Positions 1-8,059 of a DNA stretch of 14,796 nucleotides are shown piece after piece (position 1 is the first letter of the stretch; each line of letters opens with the position of its first letter). A program made the translations under genes and the position numbers. Location of the stretch: the NCBI GenBank assembly GCA_004297645.1, contig SCUG01000013.1, forward strand, positions 1 to 14,796. The letters run 5' to 3'. The notes under the pieces were generated by a model. It had not been told where the DNA came from and made no database searches. It saw only the letters and a program-made list of their open reading frames with translations. This DNA is from Saprospiraceae bacterium (lineage in GTDB: Bacteria; Bacteroidota; Bacteroidia; Chitinophagales; Saprospiraceae).

Positions 1-1
1 C

Positions 2-2215
2 CATTACGACGACCAAGACCCCAACGACGGCCCCTGGTCCTTCGCAGGAATCCACACTACCGGGCAGGACTTCCTGAACATCGGAGTGGCGGGCCAGGCC
101 CTCAACCGCTTCGATGGGCTGCGCAATGGCATCATCACTGAAGATTGCAACCTGACCGTACGCAATTCCCGGTTCCAAAATATAACAGATAACAATGAGT
201 ACGGTGCAGTGGAAGGTTTTGGTATTCATGCAATTTCTGCCATTGGGGCTCATACACTTCGGCAGCAGGGCTTCGGGCAAACCGACGCCTTGTCCTTTGA
301 CAACTGCTTCACAGCCATTTTCACCGACGGAATGCGGGTGGAGCAAATCCGATGGAACAATATGCATAACCTGTACACCGGCCTCCGGGTGGAGAATGCG
401 TTCGGGGATGTCAACATCCAGCACAACGCTATTGATGCAGGGGCATTCGGCATACGTGTCAACCAGGCTGACCCGAATACCCATTTGTACATTGCTCACA
501 ACACCCTTCATATTCGCAATCCAAAAGGATATGGTATTACCCTCGACGAGGCAGGACTGGCACCTTCCAACGGCTTTGATTTTACCATCAACGGCAATGA
601 AATCAACCTGCACAGTTCCCTGAACAGAGGTATTCGGTTGCTTTCTGTCAACGGAGCTTCCGTTCGAAACAATACTGTGTTGGCACACGATAACGCTGCC
701 AACTTCACCGGCTACATGTTGTATGGAAGTTGGGACAATACACTGCTCTGCAATACTTCCACAGGGCTTGGCGCAGGCTCCGGCATGGGCATTTATGCCT
801 GGGATGCAGAGAACACGGCCTGGTCTTGTAACCAGGTCTCTGATTCCCGCATCGGCCTATACCTGAACATGGGAGGATGGAGTCCGGACAACTTTATTGG
901 AACGGATTTCAGCAATCACTACTTCGGACTGCAAATTGACGATGGCAATGGCATCAATCCCGGCATGCTGGGGCCACAGCATCACACCGGAAACCAATGG
1001 CTCGGTAGCTACTCCGGGGCGGGGGCACGGCATGAGTCGAATGACCCGTTGGTTGTTCCAAGTTCCTTATTCACTGTCCACACCACCAGCCCGCCCTACC
1101 ATCCTACGGTGTCAGTCGTTTCCCCGGTGGTGCAAACGGATTTCTTTTTAACTAATTTTGGTACGCCTAACTCTTCCTGCCTCAGCCCTTCCGCTTGTCC
1201 TCAGGATGAAATAGCAATTGAAGATGCGGAAATCAAATCTTTGGACGAAGCCATTGCAGGAGGCGCACTCGACAGCGTTGGTGCCGAACAACGCTGGCTG
1301 GCAGAGCGCTACCTTTACCGAAAGCTGATGCGTCACCCCGAACTCGTGGTGGCAGAGACAGCCATCGATACTTTCCTCACCGAAAAGTCGGGCGAGACTG
1401 TTGGAAAGTTCCACGCTGTCGAAATGGACATACGGGAACTGTTCCTGCTCTCGCCAGCAGATTCAGCAGCTCTCTCGGACAACTTTGCCGCCATTGACGC
1501 TAAAATGGCGGAAATCGCCCTCATCGATAGCTTGCTGCTCACCGCCACCGGGCAGGACAGCCTCGACCTGCTTCAACAAAGGCTGAATGCCGCCCATGTC
1601 ATTGATAGTATCGGCCTGTTACAGGACACCTTGCTAACAGACATACAGGCCCAGCGGACTGCTGCTTCCGCCCAGGTCATCACGGACAATGCCGCCATCA
1701 CGGTCACCGAGGTGTTCGAGCAGAATGAACAGGACGTGAACGAAATCTACCTGAAAACGATAGCGCAAGGCCTCTACACTTTTGACTCAACACAAGTAGC
1801 GGGCTTGGAAGGCATCGCTTTCCAATGCCCATTGACCGGCGGCAGCGCCGTGTTCAGGGCAAGGGCTTTGTTGTCCCTCGTCGGCGATTATGAATATGAC
1901 GATGAAACCGTATGCGACAGCTTGATTGAGCGCAGCAGCATCGCTGATTATGAGTTGGAGAATTCCGAAACAACTATGCTGACCCTTTTCCCGAACCCAT
2001 CCAACGGAACAGTGCAAGTAGAATTTGCCGACAACCCCGCAGGAGGAAGATTTGCACTCTTGGACATCTACGGTAGAGTTGTCATGGAGAAGCGATTTTT
2101 AAAAGCAAATAAATTTTCCTTTGATACTGACCAGCTTCCGATTGGCACCTACATCTGCAAAATACATTTTGACGGCAGGGAAACGGCTGTCGTCAAAATA
2201 GCAGTCCTCCGTTAA
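2..2215 (+). CDS. Secreted right-handed beta-helix protein with T9SS C-terminal sorting domain (5' partial)
   Basis: The frame is open from base 2 to a TAA at 2213-2215, so the gene begins upstream of the window; the GTG at 86 is only an internal codon. About 737 residues are visible. Residues 30-330 carry loosely repeated Asn/Gly-rich strands (VRNSRFQNI, VNIQHNAIDAG, LYIAHNTLHIRNP, FTINGNEINLH) typical of right-handed parallel beta-helix (NosD/pectate-lyase-like) folds. Residues 380-560 are rich in Ala, Asp and Leu and probably helical. Residues 559-640 form a Cys-containing module (FEQNEQDVNEIYL, QCPLTGGSAVFRARALL) that recurs in the gene at 4070. Residues 660-737 are a type A T9SS sorting domain (LFPNPSNG, then LDIYGRVV and LPIGTYICKI). 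The protein is therefore expected to be exported across the outer membrane and anchored or released there. The ligand is unknown; beta-helices often bind or cleave polysaccharides, but no catalytic motif was recognised. Confidence 0.88.
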   Translation, partial: HYDDQDPNDGPWSFAGIHTTGQDFLNIGVAGQALNRFDGLRNGIITEDCNLTVRNSRFQNITDNNEYGAVEGFGIHAISAIGAHTLRQQGFGQTDALSFDNCFTAIFTDGMRVEQIRWNNMHNLYTGLRVENAFGDVNIQHNAIDAGAFGIRVNQADPNTHLYIAHNTLHIRNPKGYGITLDEAGLAPSNGFDFTINGNEINLHSSLNRGIRLLSVNGASVRNNTVLAHDNAANFTGYMLYGSWDNTLLCNTSTGLGAGSGMGIYAWDAENTAWSCNQVSDSRIGLYLNMGGWSPDNFIGTDFSNHYFGLQIDDGNGINPGMLGPQHHTGNQWLGSYSGAGARHESNDPLVVPSSLFTVHTTSPPYHPTVSVVSPVVQTDFFLTNFGTPNSSCLSPSACPQDEIAIEDAEIKSLDEAIAGGALDSVGAEQRWLAERYLYRKLMRHPELVVAETAIDTFLTEKSGETVGKFHAVEMDIRELFLLSPADSAALSDNFAAIDAKMAEIALIDSLLLTATGQDSLDLLQQRLNAAHVIDSIGLLQDTLLTDIQAQRTAASAQVITDNAAITVTEVFEQNEQDVNEIYLKTIAQGLYTFDSTQVAGLEGIAFQCPLTGGSAVFRARALLSLVGDYEYDDETVCDSLIERSSIADYELENSETTMLTLFPNPSNGTVQVEFADNPAGGRFALLDIYGRVVMEKRFLKANKFSFDTDQLPIGTYICKIHFDGRETAVVKIAVLR

Positions 2216-2226
2216 TTTTATATCTG

Positions 2227-2265
2227 AACCGGGACAGCGTATGTGCACGGCTGTCCCGGTTTTTT
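2227..2265 (+). terminator. Intrinsic terminator after the beta-helix gene
   Basis: A perfect 12-bp inverted repeat (AACCGGGACAGC at 2227-2238, GCTGTCCCGGTT at 2250-2261) encloses an 11-nt loop and runs into a T tract ending at 2265. It begins 12 bp after the stop codon of the upstream gene and ends 12 bp before the next ATG. It should separate the beta-helix gene from the following unit. Confidence 0.9.
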
Positions 2266-2277
2266 CTATTGAACAAC

Positions 2278-4065
2278 ATGGTACGATTTCATCAATTTTT
2301 GGTAATACTAATTCTGGCGCAGAACATCCTCCACGCACAAAAATATGACTACAACTGGCTATTTGGCTATCAACCATCTGTACCCCACCCGGAATGGGGT
2401 CTTTCCATGCTGGATTTCAACACTTATCCGGTAACAATTACCAAAGTTGAAGAAGGTACCATCAGTTTTAACCTAACCAATGCCAGTGTTTCTGATGAAG
2501 TGGGTAATCTACTGTTTTATACAAACGGAATCATTGTAGCCGATGGAAGCCATCATATGATGGTCAACGGCGACAGTCTGAACCCTGGCCCAACAGCCTA
2601 TACCTTTTATGACTATGGGTACATAGTCCAGCAAGGGGCACTTATTCTTCCCATACCTGGACAGGAAAGATTTTATTACTTGTTTCATTTATTGCGAAGA
2701 GAAGGTGATGCTCAAATACCACTTCCTTACTGCCCCTTTCTATACTATTCCTTAGTTGACATGGAAGGCAATGGGGGCTTGGGAATGGTCATTGAAAAAA
2801 ACCAGACAGTAATTGCCGATACGCTTGACGTTGGGAAGCTGACGGCCACCAAACATGCCAATGGACGGGACTGGTGGATACTGGTGCCCGAAAGGGACCG
2901 GTATAGCTACCACCGCCTTTTGTTGACACCGGACAGCATATTCAACCTGGGCATACAGCCCGTAGAGCCAGTAGAAGGTTACGGGGCAGGTTCTGCTGGC
3001 TTTGTCTCCTTCTCCCCCGATGGCACGAAGTACGCTCGCCACGACATCCGGGGCTTCCCGGCGGGGCACTTCGTGCGGCTGTACGACTTCGACCGGTGCA
3101 CGGGGCTGCTCTCCAACCAAATCCACCTGCCGCTGACGGACACCGCCGGGGTGGGCGGCATCGCCTTCTCCCCGGATTCCCGGCTGATGTATGTCTCCTC
3201 GCAGGAACTGGTCTATCAGTACGATGTGACAGCGGCCGATGTGGCCGCCACCCAGCTTGTCGTTGCAGAAACTGACGGTTTCACGGACACCTTTGACGGC
3301 CAGCCCTGGTTCCCCATGACCTTCTCCGGCGCACAGCTCGGACCCGACGGACGCATTTACATCCACTCGGCAGGCAGTTCGCAACATCTCCACTACATCC
3401 AGTATCCGAACCGTCCGGGCACAGCCTGCGAGGTGAGGCAGCACGCCATCCACCTTCCGGCCTGGACCTACCGCACCATCCCTAACTTCCCCAACTACCG
3501 CCTCGGCCCCCTCGACGGCTCGCCCTGCGACACCCTCGGCATAGACAACCACCCGCTGGCGGGCTTCCGCTATGAGGTGGACACCATCAACCCCCTGCTG
3601 GTGGAGTTCACCGACAATTCCTTTTACGAACCCACCGAATGGCTTTGGGATTTCGGCGACGGAGAGAGCAGCGCCGAGGTGAATCCGCTGCACGAATACA
3701 GCGGCCCCGGCACCTACACCGTCTGCCTCACGGTGAGCAACCAATACGACAGCGATACATTTTGTAGGGAGGTGGCGGTGGTGGAACCGAACGCCACGGG
3801 GGAAACCCGTCAAACGATAGCCGCCACGGTGTTCCCCAACCCGGCCAGCGGGGAGCTGTACCTGTTCCTTCCCGTGCCGCCGACGGGCAGGGCCGCCTTC
3901 TCCCTCTACGACGCCACCGGCAGGCCCACCGGGCATTGGCCGCTCCCCGCCGGGCAAAAACTCCACACCTTCCCGCTGGATGGTCTGGCCAATGGAATGT
4001 ATTTTTGGGCATTGACGGTGGAGGCACAGCGGGTGAAGGGGGGGAAGGTGGTGGTTTTGAAATGA
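2278..4065 (+). CDS. Secreted beta-propeller/PKD protein with T9SS sorting domain
   Basis: The protein has 595 residues from the ATG at 2278. A TTG at 2269 is in frame but lies against the terminator hairpin, and the ATG gives a cleaner signal peptide (residues 1-20, hydrophobic, ending NILHA). Residues 25-410 look like a beta-propeller, with blade-like motifs VSFSPDGTKYARHD and IAFSPDSRLMYVSS, the phrase HANGRDWWILVP, and GPDGRIYIHSAG. Residues 430-500 are a PKD domain (WLWDFGDGESSAEVNPLHEY, then GTYTVCLTVSN). Residues 517-595 are a T9SS sorting domain (VFPNPASGELYL to the C-terminus). The gene at 4788 is a full-length paralog. The first 700 bp are visibly less GC-rich than the rest, which suggests mosaic origin. 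Its function is unknown beyond surface export; PKD domains usually act as adhesion or spacer modules. Confidence 0.88.
   Translation: MVRFHQFLVILILAQNILHAQKYDYNWLFGYQPSVPHPEWGLSMLDFNTYPVTITKVEEGTISFNLTNASVSDEVGNLLFYTNGIIVADGSHHMMVNGDSLNPGPTAYTFYDYGYIVQQGALILPIPGQERFYYLFHLLRREGDAQIPLPYCPFLYYSLVDMEGNGGLGMVIEKNQTVIADTLDVGKLTATKHANGRDWWILVPERDRYSYHRLLLTPDSIFNLGIQPVEPVEGYGAGSAGFVSFSPDGTKYARHDIRGFPAGHFVRLYDFDRCTGLLSNQIHLPLTDTAGVGGIAFSPDSRLMYVSSQELVYQYDVTAADVAATQLVVAETDGFTDTFDGQPWFPMTFSGAQLGPDGRIYIHSAGSSQHLHYIQYPNRPGTACEVRQHAIHLPAWTYRTIPNFPNYRLGPLDGSPCDTLGIDNHPLAGFRYEVDTINPLLVEFTDNSFYEPTEWLWDFGDGESSAEVNPLHEYSGPGTYTVCLTVSNQYDSDTFCREVAVVEPNATGETRQTIAATVFPNPASGELYLFLPVPPTGRAAFSLYDATGRPTGHWPLPAGQKLHTFPLDGLANGMYFWALTVEAQRVKGGKVVVLK
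3481..3780 (+). repeat. Near-identical PKD segment, copy 1
   Basis: These 300 bp align without gaps to 5961-6260 (offset 2480). By hand count there are about 11 mismatches, or roughly 96% identity. The segment encodes the end of the propeller (NFPNYRLGPLDGSPCDTLGI) and the whole PKD domain. Identity falls off on both sides: the codons before CCTAACTTCC differ, and after GGTGGCGGTG the two genes are unrelated. Confidence 0.9.
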
Positions 4066-4069
4066 AAAA

Positions 4070-4720
4070 ATGAAAAGTAACATCAAAAAATGGATGCTGG
4101 GCTTAGTGGCGCTGGTGGCCGTAGCGCCGAAGTCCCCTTCGGCGCTTTGCGCCCCGGAGTGGGGCCTACTTCCCGTGCTCATCGCCCAGAACAACGCCAT
4201 CGCCGTGACGGATATCTGGGAGCAAAACGAAAAAGCAGTCAACCACATCTTCCTCAACACCTTGGTAAAGAGGATAGCCCCTAATGGCACCCAGCTTAAC
4301 CTGCTGCGCAGCGTAGCTGCGCAATGTCCGTATGAAGGAGGTACAGCTGTCTTTCGAGCAAGAGCTTTGCTCGATGCTTGGACAGAGAACGTGTTCGATG
4401 ACGAAGTGCTCTGTGCCGATGGCGGGCAACAGGGCTTGATGCTGCCACCTCCCGGCAGCCAAAGCAACGACACCGGAATCCAAATGTATCCCAATCCTGC
4501 GAAAGACCAGGTGACGGTCAGCATGGAGGAGGTATTAAAAAGCGACGCCGTTTTGTTCGTTTACAACCTTTACGGCCAGTTGGCGAGCCGCCATTATCTG
4601 CCGGAAGGCACAGCTTCATTTTCCTTCTCCACCGAGTCGCTGCCGCAAGGCATCTACTTAGTCAGGATTCAGGAAGGCAATAAAGCCATTTTCTCAGCAA
4701 AACTGGTGATTGCCAGATAA
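4070..4720 (+). CDS. Small T9SS-sorted protein, detached paralog of the beta-helix protein's C-terminal module
   Basis: The protein has 216 residues and its ATG lies 4 bp after the preceding stop, so it is probably cotranscribed with the 2278-4065 gene. Residues 1-28 are a plausible signal peptide (MKSNIKKWMLGLVALVAVA). Residues 38-120 match residues 559-640 of the beta-helix protein: WEQNEKAVNHIFLNT versus FEQNEQDVNEIYLKT, and QCPYEGGTAVFRARALLDA versus QCPLTGGSAVFRARALLSL, each followed by an acidic stretch and a Cys. Residues 139-216 are a T9SS sorting domain (YPNPAKDQVTV, VYNLYGQL, LPQGIYLVRI). No beta-helix is present. The region just after the signal peptide overlaps a palindromic repeat, and this part looks unlike normal protein. 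It may be a free-standing module or the remnant of a longer gene. Confidence 0.8.
   Translation: MKSNIKKWMLGLVALVAVAPKSPSALCAPEWGLLPVLIAQNNAIAVTDIWEQNEKAVNHIFLNTLVKRIAPNGTQLNLLRSVAAQCPYEGGTAVFRARALLDAWTENVFDDEVLCADGGQQGLMLPPPGSQSNDTGIQMYPNPAKDQVTVSMEEVLKSDAVLFVYNLYGQLASRHYLPEGTASFSFSTESLPQGIYLVRIQEGNKAIFSAKLVIAR
4123..4165. repeat. Palindromic repeat inside the start of the small T9SS gene
   Basis: AGCGCCGAAG (4123-4132) and CTTCGGCGCT (4137-4146) form a perfect 10-bp inverted repeat with a 4-nt loop. A second hairpin follows at once: GCCCC (4151-4155) and GGGGC (4161-4165). The pair encodes the odd peptide APKSPSALCAPEWG just behind the signal peptide, which resembles an intergenic palindrome inserted in frame. 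Two further hairpins lie downstream in the same gene: TGCGCAGC/GCTGCGCA at 4305-4323 and TCGAGCAA/TTGCTCGA at 4354-4374. Confidence 0.75.
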
Positions 4721-4732
4721 CCTGGTGAACGT

Positions 4733-4772
4733 GAAGTACCTGTGAATGGCTTATGCTTTTCACGGGTACTTC
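4733..4772 (+). terminator. Hairpin between the small T9SS gene and the second propeller gene
   Basis: GAAGTACCTGTGAA (4733-4746) pairs with TTCACGGGTACTTC (4759-4772) over 14 bp with one G-U pair; the loop is 12 nt. The downstream run is pyrimidine-rich (CTATTTCC) rather than a clean T tract, so termination may be partial. The hairpin covers the upstream in-frame ATG at 4746, which supports using the ATG at 4788 for the next gene. Confidence 0.65.
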
Positions 4773-4787
4773 CTATTTCCATGTCTT

Positions 4788-6548
4788 ATGAAAAGGACTT
4801 TCATTCTCTTGTTGCTTTCGTTGCACACAGTCATTGCCACAGGACAAATGCATGACGCTTTATGGTTATATGGAAGACACTCAGCGTTCGGTGACCCTGA
4901 TTATGGCTCCTCCGTTCTCGATTTCAGCACCGAGCCTCCCATTGCCTACAAACAGGAGAGGGAGATGAACCTGAATGTCACGGTATCGAGTATCTGCGAT
5001 AGCACGGGCAACCTTTTATTTTATACAAACGGAGCATGGATTGCCAACTTCACCCATGAAATGATGGAGAACGGCGACAGCCTGAACCCGGGAGAGGTCA
5101 CTTGGGACAATTATTACTCCGGTCTCACGGTGGCCCAAAGCCACATCATCCTGCCCATGCCTGAAAATCCCGGGAAGTACTACTTGTTCCATGAAAGATT
5201 GGATTACCATGATGTTTTTGTCCTTGCAGTCAATCCATGCTATTACTCGGTCATTGACATGAACCAGAACAATGGCTTAGGCAAAGTGGAAGAAAAAAAC
5301 GTGGTGATTGTCAATGATACCACCAAGACTTTTGGAAAAATCACAGCCGTCAAACATGCCAACGGCCGGGATTGGTGGGTTTTGTTTCCTCAAAAAGCAA
5401 AGAATATTTTTTACCGTTTCCTGTTTTCTCCCGACGGGGTGGGAGACCTCTTAATACAAAATCTTTCGCCGCCCTATCCCTGGCCCCCGCTCAATAGCAA
5501 TGCATTCATCGCCTTCTCCCCCGACGGCAGCAAGCTGGCCCGCTACGAGATACAGCACGGACTGTACCTTTACGATTTTGACCGCTGCACGGGCCTGGTT
5601 GAGAATAACCCCCTGTTCATTTCTATTCCGGGCACGGAGCTTGGAGGGGGCGTGGCTTTTTCTCCAAATGGCCGCTTTATTTACATGGCTTCTTCCACCT
5701 TTATCCTGCAACTCGACTTGTGGTCCCCCAACATCGCCGCTTCCCTCGAAACGGTAGCCGTTTGGGACGGCTTCATCGCTCCAAATGGCTTGTCCACCAC
5801 TTTTTTTGCCATGCAGCCGGGGCCGGACGGCAGGATTTATTTCAATACCAACAATGGTACAAAGTATCTCCATTATATCAACCGGCCCAACAAACAAGGC
5901 GAAAGCTGTCAGGTTGTGCAGCATGGAATAGAACTGCCGTTCTATAATATCTTCACCTCTCCTAACTTCCCCAACTACCGCCTCGGCCCCCTCGACGGCT
6001 CGCCCTGCGACACCCTCGGCATAGACAACCACCCGCTGGCGGGCTTCCGCTACGAGGTGGACACCATCGAGCCGTTGCTGGTGGAGTTCACCGACAATTC
6101 CTTTTACGAACCCACCGAATGGCTTTGGGATTTCGGCGACGGAGCGGGCAGCGCCGAGGTGAATCCACTGCACGAATACAGCGGCCCCGGCACGTACACT
6201 GTCTGCCTGACGGTGAGCAACCAATACGACAGCGATACATTTTGTAGGGAGGTGGCGGTGGGGACGACCGGGGCGGAAGAAGCCCTGCCGGGCAAAGGTT
6301 TTAAAATATTCCCAAACCCTGCCCATTCGAGCATCCACATCGCTGCCCAATTTCCCACTGCTTACGCTGGGACTGTGAGCCTGTCAGTTTACAACATCCT
6401 CGGCAAGCCTCTCTGGCAGCAGGCACTACAAGTCGCAGGCGGTGAAATTCAAACTTCAGTGGATGTGAGCACCTGGCCCCCCGGTGTGTATTTCATCTCG
6501 CTTGAGGCGGGCGGGCAGGCTTGGATGGAAAAGGTAGTGGTGAGGTAG
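4788..6548 (+). CDS. Secreted beta-propeller/PKD protein with T9SS sorting domain (paralog of 2278-4065)
   Basis: The protein has 586 residues from the ATG at 4788, which begins a clear signal peptide (MKRTFILLLLSLHTVIATGQ). The in-frame ATG at 4746 would place 14 hairpin-encoded residues before it. Residues 25-400 follow the same propeller layout as the upstream paralog: GNLLFYTNG, ENGDSLNPGE, HANGRDWWVLFP, IAFSPDGSKLARYE, LYDFDRCTGL, GPDGRIYFNTNN. Residues 420-490 are the PKD domain (WLWDFGDGAGSAEVNPLHEY). Residues 505-586 are a T9SS sorting domain (IFPNPAHSSIHIA, PPGVYFISLEAGG). The stop lies 35 bp from the convergent end of aroB. The pair arose by tandem duplication with later exchange of the PKD segment; no catalytic role is visible. 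Confidence 0.88.
   Translation: MKRTFILLLLSLHTVIATGQMHDALWLYGRHSAFGDPDYGSSVLDFSTEPPIAYKQEREMNLNVTVSSICDSTGNLLFYTNGAWIANFTHEMMENGDSLNPGEVTWDNYYSGLTVAQSHIILPMPENPGKYYLFHERLDYHDVFVLAVNPCYYSVIDMNQNNGLGKVEEKNVVIVNDTTKTFGKITAVKHANGRDWWVLFPQKAKNIFYRFLFSPDGVGDLLIQNLSPPYPWPPLNSNAFIAFSPDGSKLARYEIQHGLYLYDFDRCTGLVENNPLFISIPGTELGGGVAFSPNGRFIYMASSTFILQLDLWSPNIAASLETVAVWDGFIAPNGLSTTFFAMQPGPDGRIYFNTNNGTKYLHYINRPNKQGESCQVVQHGIELPFYNIFTSPNFPNYRLGPLDGSPCDTLGIDNHPLAGFRYEVDTIEPLLVEFTDNSFYEPTEWLWDFGDGAGSAEVNPLHEYSGPGTYTVCLTVSNQYDSDTFCREVAVGTTGAEEALPGKGFKIFPNPAHSSIHIAAQFPTAYAGTVSLSVYNILGKPLWQQALQVAGGEIQTSVDVSTWPPGVYFISLEAGGQAWMEKVVVR
5961..6260 (+). repeat. Near-identical PKD segment, copy 2
   Basis: This is the partner of 3481-3780. 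The few differences cluster at codons such as ATCAACCCCCTG versus ATCGAGCCGTTG and GAGAGAGCA versus GAGCGGGCA. Most change third positions or one conservative residue, so both copies remain translatable. Confidence 0.9.
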
Positions 6549-6583
6549 CGATATGATTGCATAGAGCAAGCGCATCGGTTACC

Positions 6584-7684
6584 CTAACTTCCCAGTTCAA
6601 GGTAAAACCTCAAACTCTCCTCAATCAACGCCTCCTCACAAGATTGATCAATGATGGCCTGGCCCAATGGATTGATGAGGGTGAAATTGATGCGGCCTCC
6701 CACATTCTTCTTGTCCATTTTCATCAAACTTAAAAGTTCGGGAAAACCCTTTTCGTCCAAAGGATAGGGTTCGTAAAAACGCAGGATGAACTGGGTCACG
6801 CTTTCTACTGAGGCCAAAGGCAAACCTGCCAATTTATGCGATAGGAAGGTTTCGCAGATCATGCCGACGGCGACCGCTTCGCCATGCAGCAGCGGCTTTT
6901 CGTTTTTAAAAGAAAAACTCTCCACGGCGTGCCCGATGGTATGGCCAAAGTTGAGCGCTTTGCGGATGCCTTTTTCGTGCGGGTCTTCTTCCACCACCCG
7001 TTTTTTGATGGCTAACGAAGGGGCCAGTAGCGCCGCCCAATCTACCGTGGACAAATCGGTGATGGATTGCAATTGCTCCCACAGGCCGGCATCACCGATG
7101 AGGGCGTGTTTGATGATTTCGGCAAAGCCGCTGCGGATTTGCCGTGCAGGCAGGGTTTTCAAAAAAACAGGCTCGACGAAAACGGCCTTCGGGTTTTTGA
7201 AGACGCCGATGTTGTTTTTGAGGTATTGAAAATCAATGCCCAGCTTGCCACCGATGGAGGCATCCACTTGTGCCAATAGCGTGGCCGGCATTTGCACGAA
7301 ATCAATCCCACGCAAGTAAGTCGCCGCACAAAAACCGCCCATATCCCCGATGACGCCGCCGCCCAGATTGATGAGCAACGAGCGCCGGTCTAGCCCGATC
7401 CGTACCATTTCCTGCCAGACAAAATTGCAAGTGTCGAGGCTCTTGTGCTGTTCGCCAGATGGGATTTCGATCACATTTATTTCAAAATCCAAAGCCGGTA
7501 AAACCAAAGGCAGGCAGTGCCGTTTGGTGTTCTCGTCCGTCAGGAGGGCGATTTTGGTGTAACTCCCTTTTCGCACTAATTGCCGGAGTGCTTCCCCATC
7601 GAACCCACCGGGGCTTCCGATGGAAATATCGTAGTCGTTTAGATGAAGTAGAAACATGCGCAAGTTTAGGTATTCACTCGGCAT
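6584..7684 (-). CDS. aroB: 3-dehydroquinate synthase
   Basis: The enzyme converts DAHP to 3-dehydroquinate with NAD, the second step of the shikimate pathway, in the cytoplasm. At 366 residues it has normal family length. Diagnostic blocks are present: NAD-binding LGGGVIGDMGGFCAATYLRG (107-126), PATLLAQVDASIGGK (133-147), GFAEIIKHALIGD (186-198), LNFGHTIGHAVESF (244-257) and LHGEAVAVGM (266-275). By family alignment the metal ligands would be Glu189, His248 and His267. The start at 7684 was kept for length, but an ATG nine codons later (7657) is also possible; neither has a clear ribosome site. It converges on the propeller gene across 35 bp. The hairpin array at 7714-8053 starts only 30 bp upstream of the start, so the promoter must lie inside or beyond that array. 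Confidence 0.96.
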   Translation of the reverse strand: MPSEYLNLRMFLLHLNDYDISIGSPGGFDGEALRQLVRKGSYTKIALLTDENTKRHCLPLVLPALDFEINVIEIPSGEQHKSLDTCNFVWQEMVRIGLDRRSLLINLGGGVIGDMGGFCAATYLRGIDFVQMPATLLAQVDASIGGKLGIDFQYLKNNIGVFKNPKAVFVEPVFLKTLPARQIRSGFAEIIKHALIGDAGLWEQLQSITDLSTVDWAALLAPSLAIKKRVVEEDPHEKGIRKALNFGHTIGHAVESFSFKNEKPLLHGEAVAVGMICETFLSHKLAGLPLASVESVTQFILRFYEPYPLDEKGFPELLSLMKMDKKNVGGRINFTLINPLGQAIIDQSCEEALIEESLRFYLELGS

Positions 7685-7713
7685 TTTTCATCGGAAATGC
7701 GGTAGTTTTGGGG

Positions 7714-8053
7714 CAAAGGATTAGAAAGCTCGAAGAGATTTCTAAGCCTTTTTAGTTTTATGCCAAAGGATTAGAAAGCTCGGAGAGATTTCTAAGCCTT
7801 TTTAGTTTTACGCCAAAGGATTAGAAAGCTCGGAGAGATTTCTAAGCCTTTTTAGTTTTACGCCAAAGGATTAGAAAGCTCGGAGAGATTTCTAAGCCTT
7901 TTTAGTTTTACGCCAGAGGATTAGAAAGCTCGGAGAGATTTCTAAGCCTTTTTAGTTTTACGCCAAAGGATTAGAAAGCTCGGAGAGATTTCTAAGCCTT
8001 TTTAGTTTTATGCCAAAGGATTAGAAAGCTCGGAGAGATTTCTAATCCTTTTT
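7714..8053. repeat. Tandem array of seven 50-bp hairpin units
   Basis: Units start at 7714, 7764, 7814, 7864, 7914, 7964 and 8014; the last stops after 40 bp. They differ at only a few positions. Each unit holds AAAGGATTAGAAA at offsets 1-13 and TTTCTAAGCCTTT at offsets 25-37, an inverted repeat with one mismatch. An inner CTC/GAG stem is closed by a GGA triloop (GAA in the first unit). In the last unit the right arm is TTTCTAATCCTTT and the pairing is perfect. On the + strand each hairpin runs into TTTTTAGTTTTA, like an intrinsic terminator. There are no unique spacers, so this is not CRISPR. The array occupies the upstream region of aroB. Confidence 0.95.
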
Positions 8054-8059
8054 CCCAAC

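Noticed and set aside
2752..4524. 590-codon open frame on the - strand opposite the propeller gene
   Set aside because: It lies antisense to a gene with signal peptide, PKD and sorting domains. It is open because the sense strand is GC-rich, and its translation has low-complexity Gly/Arg/Val composition with no domain.
5451..6350. 299-codon - strand frame opposite the second propeller gene
   Set aside because: Same shadow effect; it repeats the antisense peptide of the other PKD copy, as expected from DNA duplication.
7714..8053. CRISPR array
   Set aside because: The 50-bp units are contiguous with no unique spacers, and no cas genes are present.
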